Positions 8,484 to 15,613 of a stretch of DNA of 15,613 nt are shown piece by piece (positions within the stretch are counted from its first letter, which is position 1; each line of letters opens with the position of its first letter). The stretch is taken from contig CM060323.1 of NCBI GenBank assembly GCA_030674155.1, positions 45,797,095 to 45,812,707 of the forward strand. The letters run 5' to 3'. A model generated the notes under the pieces. The model saw nothing but the letters and a program-made list of their open reading frames with translations, was not told the origin of the DNA and ran no database searches. This DNA is from Stramonita haemastoma (taxonomy: Eukaryota; Mollusca; Gastropoda; Neogastropoda; Muricidae). The position numbers and the translations under genes were made by a program.

Positions 8484-9047
8484 TCTGTAAGGAAAGCGAT
8501 ACTGAACCACTCTTGTTTTTCCTAGTGGATGTTTTTGTTTTGTTTTTTTTGTTTTGTTTTGTTTTTGATGGAATTCGGAGATGAAAATAAAACTGTTTGT
8601 ATAACTTTGCGCAGAGCATTGTTCATATCATTTTTTGTAAGCCGACCCCATTAAACAAAAACTCTGGAAGAAGAAATTTTCCATGTTTGGGTTATGTTCT
8701 TTGTTCTGTATTTTCAACTTTAGTTCTATGGCCTCGAAACGGAAATAGTCATTTAGTAAAGGGCAAGTGCCTTTCGTAGCCAATTCTGTCGCTTTTCAGA
8801 GTTTTTGCCTTGCCTCTTTCTCCCTTCTTATGATTTTGTTTCTATAAATATAGTGAATGTTTGGTATCCGGAGAGCGTTTTTTAAGGTATTGAAGTCTGC
8901 GTCAAATGCAGTGATGATGCTGAAAAAGAAACATTGTCATTGAAAACTCTGTTGCATCGAGGCATAGGCAGGTGATGTGTTTGGGTCTTAGGTTAGTTGC
9001 AAACAAATGAAGGAACAACAATTTGTCTCCAAAAAGACTGTGTAGAT
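8484..9047. other. Non-coding sequence, no gene recognised
   Basis: Sequence of the left contig beyond the part matched in the window. It includes a T-rich GTTTT-type run at about 8528-8567. Frames such as 8597-8779 are short and featureless. Confidence 0.5.
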
Positions 9048-9048
9048 A

Positions 9049-9083
<35 letters not shown>

Positions 9084-9122
9084 GAGACGGACGGATGGAC
9101 GGACGGAGGGATGGATCGATGG

Positions 9123-9200
<78 letters not shown>

Positions 9201-9228
9201 TAGACAGATAGATAGACAGATAAATAGA
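9048..9228 (+). repeat. (ACAG)n, GACG-rich and (GATA)n microsatellites
   Basis: ACAG units (about 9048-9081) pass through GACGGACGGATG-like degenerate units into a (GATA)n of roughly 80 bases (about 9123-9200) and a mixed GATA/GACA end. A near-complement lies at 10427-10513 in inverted orientation. Confidence 0.95.
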
Positions 9229-10130
9229 TGTTTTTTATTCTTGTTGATTTGCGATTTGTTTGGTTTAATACATTCCCGGGTAACCCTTTTTGGATTGCTG
9301 TTTTGCTGGCCTATTTTATTTTATCTTTTTTTAATTTTTTTTTATTTCCAGGATACTGGAATAGTTGCTTAGGTTTGGGGGTCTTTTTTTGGCTTCGTTT
9401 GTTTTGGGGAGTTTTTCTCTTTATGCAATCACAAAACCTAACCTCAATGAAGAACTCACAAACCCTTCTTAAAAAATTGAAAAACCCAATACCTCATCAT
9501 GCTTCAAGCAACAAACAACAAATACTTTTGTAGGAAAAAAAACAACTCTTCTTCTGAAACCCTTTTTTCTGCATTCGCTAAACAAATATGAATTTCCCTT
9601 TCATAACCTCTTGCTCGAGAATATTGAATGTAAGACAGCGAAGTATGTGGGAAAGTTTTGGGTCAAAATTTTTTTAAAAATAAGCGGAAAAAGTTGGGGA
9701 GCATTTTAGCAGGGAAAAAGAAGCAAAATAAGAACAAAGATAACCACAAAAAAAAAACACAGAAAGAAGCAAAAGAAGAATAAAGATAACCCCCAAAAAA
9801 ACCCAAAAAAACCCCAAATAAACATATCTAACGGAAAATAAAAGAAAGTAGCGTCGCACGTTGACAAAACCCCGTACACAGGGCCCAAACATAAAAAAAC
9901 ATGTGAAAGTTGTAATCTAAACCCAAAAAAAGAAAAACTTTCGCGCAAAACTGAGACATGGTTGATATTAATTTTTGTTGAAATTTTGAAAAACCATGCC
10001 TGTACTTTATACATCAATAAATGGGTACTAAACAAAAATTGTGCACAACTTTCTTGAAAAAAATCAACCCCCACAAAGTTTTTAAATTCATATCGACTTG
10101 TAAAAAAACTACCAGCTCAAACACACCCAC
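9229..10130. other. AT-rich, strand-asymmetric non-coding sequence
   Basis: The plus strand is T/G-rich from 9229 to about 9425, then A/C-rich to about 10130, with many short A and C runs. Open frames (9228-9533 plus; 9674-10074 minus) are hydrophobic because of the T-rich strand and have no motif. A 27-bp direct repeat lies at 9719-9745 and 9765-9791. No gene is recognised. Confidence 0.5.
9719..9791 (+). repeat. Two 27-bp direct repeats, 46-bp spacing
   Basis: Units 9719-9745 and 9765-9791 both read AGAAGCAAAAKAAGAAYAAA followed by GATAACC, and match at 25 of 27 positions. An A-rich spacer separates them. This is a short local duplication with no evident role. Confidence 0.75.
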
Positions 10131-10513
10131 AAAAGCGGGCGCGCGCGCACGCACGCATGCAAAACACACACACACAAAAACGTGCACACACACACAAACA
10201 CTGTGCACGAACCCCACCACGCACGCACGCACGCACGCAAAAAACGCACACACAAAACACACACACACAAAAACACATAATCACACACAATCACAAAAAC
10301 GAAAAACTAAAATTTCCTTTTTTTCATCCATTACCTATCTCCCCCACCCATGCCTCTCCTCTCTCCCCTCTCCTCCTCTCTTTCCCCTCCTCCTCCCCCC
10401 CTCTCCTCTCCCCTCTCTCTCTCTCTGTCTATCTATCTGTCTCTATCTATCTATATATCCCATCTATTATCTATCAAACTATCAAACTAACTATCTATCT
10501 TCTATCTACTATC
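10131..10513 (+). repeat. CA/CG-rich tract, polypyrimidine tract and (CTAT)n up to the contig end
   Basis: CA-rich sequence with GCAC/GCGC steps (about 10131-10305) is followed by a CT/CCTCC polypyrimidine tract (about 10318-10425). (CTAT)n/(CTGT) units then run directly into the N gap. Ending in simple sequence suggests that the assembly broke on the repeat. Confidence 0.9.
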
Positions 10514-10613
10514 NNNNNNNNNNNNNNNNNNNNNNNNNNNNNNNNNNNNNNNNNNNNNNNNNNNNNNNNNNNNNNNNNNNNNNNNNNNNNNNNNNNNNNN
10601 NNNNNNNNNNNNN
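10514..10613. other. Assembly gap of 100 N
   Basis: Exactly 100 ambiguous bases, the usual placeholder for a scaffold join of unknown length. The left edge is a (CTAT)n tract and the right edge is (CG)n/(CA)n. True distance, order and orientation across it are not shown by the sequence. Confidence 0.99.
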
Positions 10614-10754
10614 CGCGCGCGCGCGCACGCACACTAACACACACACATGCACACACACACATACACACATGTATACTCACACATACACACATACAAACAC
10701 GGACGCACGCCCACGCATACAGTTAATATGTATAAACATATATATATATATAAT

Positions 10755-10826
<72 letters not shown>
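10614..10826 (+). repeat. (CG)n/(CA)n then (TA)n, copy B
   Basis: Counterpart of 913-1126. The (CA)n part is 2 bp shorter in one run. The (TA)n part carries two AATTATATAATA-like interruptions not present in copy A. Confidence 0.95.
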
Positions 10827-11449
10827 ACAATGCTTTCGAAGATTTCAATGAAATAATACATTAAAGAAAATACCATGAATGAACAATTTTGCTGGCAGCG
10901 TAAGAGGCTCTTCTGCAATGAATACCGTTGGAATTGCCCAACCTTACTCGAGTTTCGAGTTTATGCATGCAATGGTGTCACAGATCTGCAGCATGGGTTA
11001 ATTTGCCTGACAATTAATAGAGCACATAGTACTACTACAAATAACTGTGCTGCTATAACGATTTGTTTGTACCCTTAGGTCCCTGTATCCATCAATTCTT
11101 TTCTCATCGTATTATTCTTTGGGATAAAGGAGCGAATTTTCTTCATACCTCCTCTTACAGTCTTTATTTGCCATGTTCTAAGTTAACAGAACCGCGAGGA
11201 GTGAAGGAAGTTGGTTGCAAAATCTTCAGTGGCGCCCAAACAGTTTGACCAGTCTACAGGAGGAGGGGGGTGCAGATGGAGGAAAGAAATGTTACGGTGT
11301 TGGTTCTTTCTTCACATTGGAAACCTATTGCTGGCATCGTGAATGTCAAAACTAGTAAGAGGCAAAATCTGAATGCCAAAACTAGAAAAAGGCAAGGCGT
11401 CCTCGAGAATACTGTCAATTCTTATTGTATATACTATTAATACACATAT
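10827..11449. other. Non-coding backbone with primer-binding-site-like sequence, copy B
   Basis: Counterpart of 1127-1750. The 14 bases at 11230-11243 are identical to the primer-binding-site-like sequence in A; the following TTGACC has one extra T. The two-unit 30-bp repeat is at 11341-11400, and the G-rich run is shorter than in A. Confidence 0.6.
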
Positions 11450-11510
11450 GCCGTAGTCTTCTCGACCGTAAGGACGCCACGGATGACTTGACAGCCAGCC
11501 CTCTCCATCT

Positions 11511-11537
11511 TTCTCTGTCTCTCTCTGTCTCTCTCTG

Positions 11538-11570
<33 letters not shown>

Positions 11571-11610
11571 TCTCTCTCTCTCTGTTCTCTGTGTCTCTGT
11601 CTCTCTTCTC

Positions 11611-11647
<37 letters not shown>

Positions 11648-11653
11648 ACCTCT

Positions 11654-11725
<72 letters not shown>

Positions 11726-11752
11726 CTCTCTCATCTCTCTCTCTTCTCTCTC

Positions 11753-11810
<58 letters not shown>

Positions 11811-11881
11811 CTCCTCTCTCCTCTCTCTCTCTCTCTCTCTTCTCTTCTCTCTCTCTCTCTCTCTCTTCTCCTCTCTCTCTC
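11511..11881. repeat. (CT)n microsatellite, copy B
   Basis: About 370 bases of CT with many CCTC, TTCTC and CACC interruptions, versus about 200 bases and fewer interruptions in A. This is the largest length difference among the shared simple repeats. Confidence 0.95.
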
Positions 11882-12309
11882 ACAGTGCTTCCCTCTCTCA
11901 GCCTCAGGCCTGTCCAGTCTGAGGTGTTGTCCTCCTCCTATCCTCTTATCTGTCTCCTTCACATTCACTTCCTTGCCCTGTGCCTTGGGAGACTGTCTTG
12001 GCACTCCCCTTTGATCGTCAGACGTGTTCTGCCCATACCACTTCAGTGTCGGTATCTTAACTGTAGTCAAAAGGTCTGCATAGGGCTTGAAAGGTTGCTT
12101 GATTTCGTTCCTCATTTTTCCGTTAGTAATGTGATCTTTTTCGAGGAGATGCTGAGAGTTTTGCGATATCATTTCATGTCCAAGGCTTGTGTTCACTTCT
12201 CTAGTTTAGCTGTCAAGGTCCAAGACTAACAGTCATGTAAGAATGTTGACATAAGCAAGGAACACATCGATGGAACCTTTGAGCTGAGCTGGAGAATACT
12301 TCAAGATTT

Positions 12310-12447
12310 GAGCTTTAGTCTGTTACGTTTGCTTCCAGATTTTATAAAGTGCGACTGTTCACGATTTCTCACCATTAGCTCTTGATCTGTTGCGTTTGCT
12401 CCCCAGATTTTTGTAAGGTACGGAGTGTTCACGATTTCTCACCAATA
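12310..12447 (+). repeat. Two-unit 68/70-bp tandem repeat, copy B
   Basis: Counterpart of 2441-2577, with one extra C in the second unit. Confidence 0.8.
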
Positions 12448-12690
12448 CCTGTGATGTCATGTAGGGCTTTTGATAATCACTCTGGTCTCTGAAGCACCCA
12501 TTTCCATGCCACATGCAGTCACTAGGTAGCTTTTCTACACATTCTATCAAATATGTTTGTCCGTTGTGTTCGACGATGACCTCCAAAACAGGAGAAGAGC
12601 AGGTTGCTGTTTCAGAAATTGAGCAGAAATTTGATTATAGTGGAGAAGCCTTGCCCACAGTACATACCCACTCTCTCAGCCGACTGTGCA

Positions 12691-13134
12691 TGACGGTCAG
12701 CGTTGGAGATGTTTTTATGTTGTAGAATAAAAATGGATCGGTCTTTCTTCATGGTGTTTTGTATATTGTTATCATTATTCAACGCTGTTGCTGATGTGGA
12801 GTTGCTTATTATTCATTCTTGCTTTTCAGTTTATCAAATCATAAAGAAAACCCATTTACAATATTTCACTTTATTATATTAAATTGCGCTACAGTACATT
12901 ACATCATATTACTTACATCATTTTTTTCCGGAAGCCGTCTGTAATTGTTGTGACGTATATTGAGCGATATTTTTTTGTTTGTAAATTCAGTTTTGGGTGC
13001 CATAAGATTATTATCCATCCATCATTATCGAACATGATCTCAGATCTATTTCGTCTTTGTCTAAAAAGCAATCAAAGCGATACCTTTTGTTTGATATTGG
13101 TTATTGGAGACACGTTAAAAGAAGTTGCTTGCTA
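12691..13134. other. Non-coding backbone, copy B, no gene recognised
   Basis: Counterpart of 2846-3272. Long stretches are identical base for base, including 12820-13130 almost throughout. No coding signal is visible. Confidence 0.5.
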
Positions 13135-13408
13135 TTGTGTGTGGGGGTATGTGTGTGCATGTGTGTGTATGTGTGTGTGCGTGCGTTTGTGGGAGTGTGT
13201 GTGTTTGTGTGTGCACGCAGTGCGTACATAGTTATCAGGTGTGCGTCCGTGTGTGTACGTGTGCATGTGTGTGTGTGCATACGTGCATGTACGTGTGCTG
13301 TGTGCATGTATGTATGCGCATGTGCACGTGTGTATAATTATGTGTGTGTGCGCGCTCGCGCACGTGGATGCGTGCGTGCGTGGGTATGTAAGGTCTATGC
13401 ATGTGTCT
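13135..13408. repeat. Degenerate (GT)n tract, copy B
   Basis: Counterpart of 3273-3543, with the same interruption order and a few GT unit changes. Confidence 0.9.
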
Positions 13409-13547
13409 GAAGTTATTTTCTTTGTTTACTCATTACTTGCTTTGTTCCGGTGTTTTTTTTTATTCTCCTGTCCCTGAGTCTCATCAGTGGAATCAGACAA
13501 TGGGCCCATCAAGGAAATCAGAACAGTGGTATGTGCTCACTGTCCAG

Positions 13548-13788
13548 GGTAACCGTATCTTCGAAACCAAATTGCATTGGGTCTTCTAGCACTCACAGCT
13601 AGCTACAGAACTGAAGGCAGGCCATCTGTAGTTCTAGGCTTGGGAGACAGGGAAGGACAGACAGGGTGGGGGGGGGGGGGGAGGAGGTGGGGGGGGGGTA
13701 TTGATTTTTTTTTTAATTCTAGGTTCTAGTTTCGGTAACGGTCTCTTCTAAACTCAAATTGTATTGGTTCTAATAGTCACAGACAAGC
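13548..13788 (+). repeat. Diverged 55-bp direct repeat with poly-G between, copy B
   Basis: Repeat arms 13548-13603 and 13734-13788 bracket the G-rich run at 13664-13698, as in A. The poly-C run follows at 13851-13865. The two arms differ more from each other than either differs from its counterpart in A, so the arm duplication is older than the split of A and B. Confidence 0.65.
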
Positions 13789-13865
13789 ATTCCTTCCCCC
13801 CACCCCTGCAAAAAAAAAGCACGATAAAACTACTTACAAAAGCAACACAGCCCCCCCCCCCCCCC

Positions 13866-14046
13866 ACCACCACCACCACTACCACTAACAAAATGAAAAC
13901 AAACTACCCTTACTAATCCCAGCTCTGGTTTTGTATTTAGCAGTAATGGAGAGACGGGGAAATGAGAAGTATCGATATTTTTTTTTCTCAAAGTAATACC
14001 ACATTTCAGAGATTAGCCTGATATGCTTTCTTGCTGGTCTGTGATC
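13866..14046. other. Non-coding backbone, copy B, no gene recognised
   Basis: Counterpart of 4004-4183, starting with a short CAC run not present in A. No feature is recognised. Confidence 0.5.
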
Positions 14047-14153
14047 TTTGTGTGCGTCTGTCTATCTAATCTGTCTGTCTGTCTGTCTGTCTGTCTGATC
14101 TCTGTCTGTCTGATCTGTCTGTCTGTCTGTCTGTCTCTCTGTCTCTGTCTCTG

Positions 14154-14217
<64 letters not shown>
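14047..14217 (+). repeat. Uninterrupted (TCTG)n/(TC)n tract, copy B (empty site of block 1)
   Basis: TCTG and TCTATC units grade through TCTCTG into pure (TC)n and end at CCATCCCTCCCC. In A the same left and right flanks are split by 974 bases (4396-5369). B therefore shows either the site before insertion or the product of a deletion between TC tracts. Confidence 0.9.
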
Positions 14218-14221
<4 letters not shown>

Positions 14222-14440
14222 CCTCCCCCTCCCTCTCTCTCTCAATACAAAGCACACTTCCTGCGACAAATCTAATGGCCGCTGTCTGGTAAAGGGCAGA
14301 GTACTTCCACCGTCTGCTCAGCAGGTTTTTATAGTTGTCTCCCTTCCACTCCGCCTGGGAAATGCGTGAGGGTTTGTACAAGGAGGGAAGGTCTGCCCCT
14401 TCCGAAACGACACCCAGTGAGGAAAATAGCCAGTGGGGGA

Positions 14441-14442
<2 letters not shown>
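14218..14442. other. Non-coding backbone, copy B, no gene recognised
   Basis: Counterpart of 5473-5700, with only a few substitutions and a short CT length change. No feature is recognised. Confidence 0.5.
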
Positions 14443-14520
<78 letters not shown>

Positions 14521-14558
14521 TGTCATACCAAACACACACCCCAAACACACACACTCAC

Positions 14559-14628
<70 letters not shown>

Positions 14629-14668
14629 AAACACACGTACACATATACACACACCAAACGCACGCGCG

Positions 14669-14724
<56 letters not shown>
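14443..14724 (+). repeat. (AC)n tract, copy B (empty site of the L2-group element)
   Basis: AC runs at 14443-14518 and 14561-14724 flank a short spacer with TTTGTCATACCAAACACAC. The ACACTCACAAAACACAC at about 14551 is the unoccupied counterpart of the element's insertion point after 5820 in A. The right half shares A's CCAAACACACGTACACATAT interruption. Confidence 0.9.
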
Positions 14725-14726
<2 letters not shown>

Positions 14727-15613
14727 TCCATGAGAAAACTGGGTGGGTGAGAGCTAACACTACAACAAAACGACTCAAATTAATACATAACAATTATATT
14801 GACGGATGCTAGCCATAAAGGTCTTAAACAAAAGGGGGGGGGGCCAAAATCATATTGTTATTTTGTTTTTTATAGAATAAAAAATTGTTAGATGCAAATT
14901 TGGAGATTTCCCTCTGTGAATTTTCAAGAATTTAGGTTGTAGAACATGTTTGTAGAAACAGGTTTCTTGCATTTGTTATAGATTTTACTTTTAAGTTTAG
15001 AAGTTTAAAACATTTTATTTCCGGCGGCCATATTGAATTATTTTCATCGCAACAGTGCATAAAACTGAGTAATTTGTAAAGTGTTATGCTTTACAAGCGA
15101 TGCCCTTTCAACATATGGTACAACTTCTTACATGAGCTTGTAAACAAAATCTTATCAGTTTCGACCCTTATAATATCCTATCCTAACTGGGATTTCTAGT
15201 TAAATAAACAATTGTTCAACCTTGGGATATACCATAATTGCTGTACAATGTGTCAAAAGTAAAACATAAACATTTCGTCAGCATACACTCAGAAAACAGA
15301 ATATAGCAGCACAAACGTCAGCAGTAAAAGAAAAAAAATCTAAGATACACAAACTTCGCTAAGGAAATGAATGTCAAAAACAAAGGATAAAATCATTCAC
15401 ATTCTATTCCAGACCCTCAACTGAAACCGGAGACCTGCAGCCGTTGTTCTCCATTTAGCATCGCGTCAGATGCTGCAAGAAAAACCAAACCGTTATAATG
15501 CTTCGGGTCTTCGTCTCAAGATAAACTTACATCGATGTTCTGTAAAGGACACGAGTTAACTTTGCGTTTGTTGTACTTACTTCACAGTCAGATTTCTACG
15601 TGAGCAGTATTGT
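14725..15613. other. Non-coding backbone, copy B, no gene recognised
   Basis: Counterpart of 7603-8483, with somewhat denser substitutions than the central part and a longer G-run at 14836-14843. It runs to the window edge. No feature is recognised. Confidence 0.5.

Larger units (their letters stand above)
11450..12690 (-). pseudogene. Decayed 3' part of an RTE-like reverse transcriptase, copy B
   Basis: Counterpart of 1751-2845, with the same blocks in the same order on the minus strand: KDHITN with RNEI, DLLTTVKIPTLKWYG, DWTG-like, and after the CT tract the terminal block in a shifted frame. One minus-strand frame (11312-12196) happens to stay open across the whole CT tract and out the other side, giving a 294-residue open frame. 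Most of its middle is ERER repeat, so it is not a gene. Substitutions relative to A fall without regard to codons. Confidence 0.6.
10614..15613 (+). repeat. Segment B: second copy of the duplicated segment
   Basis: The segment is colinear with 913-8483 from the first base after the gap to the last base of the window, so homology probably continues beyond it. It lacks the two A-only blocks (4396-5369 and 5819-7418) and has its own microsatellite lengths: a longer (CT)n, an interrupted (TA)n and a shorter poly-C. Substitutions are scattered along its whole length. Confidence 0.95.

Noticed and set aside
9674..10074. Hydrophobic minus-strand frames that look like membrane proteins
   Set aside because: T-rich strand composition forces F and L codons. 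No start context, homologue or motif was recognised, and two overlapping frames look equally hydrophobic.
10514..10613. Possible real spacer or centromere-like gap between tandem units
   Set aside because: Exactly 100 N is a conventional placeholder and carries no information on length or content.
11312..12196. 294-residue minus-strand open frame with a long ERER domain
   Set aside because: The ends are a decayed RT fragment and backbone DNA. The middle is a CT microsatellite, and in copy A the frame is broken.

Overview
The window is animal nuclear DNA, most likely from a mollusc and possibly a gastropod. The grounds are very dense long microsatellites of (CA), (CT), (TA), (TTC), (TTGCC), (AAT) and (GATA) type, mixed with pieces of non-LTR retrotransposons of types common in lophotrochozoan genomes. 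The organism is an inference from texture and repeat types only. I see no host protein-coding gene, tRNA, rRNA, CRISPR array or bacterial operon. Almost every long open frame is a simple repeat read as SLSLSL, ERERER, THTHTH, VCVCVC, poly-F/L or poly-Y.

Two contigs are joined by exactly 100 N (10514-10613). The left contig runs 1-10513. It starts with a pyrimidine-rich (TTC)n/(TCG)n tract, then carries segment A (913-8483), then about 2 kb with no counterpart in the window. The right contig (10614-15613) is a second, colinear copy of A (segment B) from its first base to the window end. Where I counted, the copies differ by about 1-2% substitutions plus indels, so B is either the other haplotype placed in tandem by the assembler or a recent tandem duplication.

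The shared backbone, in order, holds: a CA/CG tract and a (TA)n tract; non-coding sequence with a possible tRNA-Lys-type primer-binding site; a decayed antisense RTE-like reverse-transcriptase 3' part split by a (CT)n expansion; a GT-rich tract; a poly-G/poly-C pair around a diverged 55-bp direct repeat; a (TCTG)n/(TC)n tract; a (CA)n tract; and about 880 bases of plain non-coding DNA.

Segment A has two large blocks that B lacks. Block 1 (4396-5369) sits inside a (TC)n tract and ends with a hairpin, AATAAA and a (TTGCC)n tail, as a non-LTR element would. Block 2 (5819-7418) is a 5'-truncated CR1/L2-group element on the minus strand. It has an open 427-codon reverse-transcriptase part, with YADD present, and an (ATT)n tail, and it sits inside a (CA)n tract. 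B shows the apparent empty site for both. This presence/absence pattern, with the gap, is the most informative content of the window. I found no convincing new biological system.
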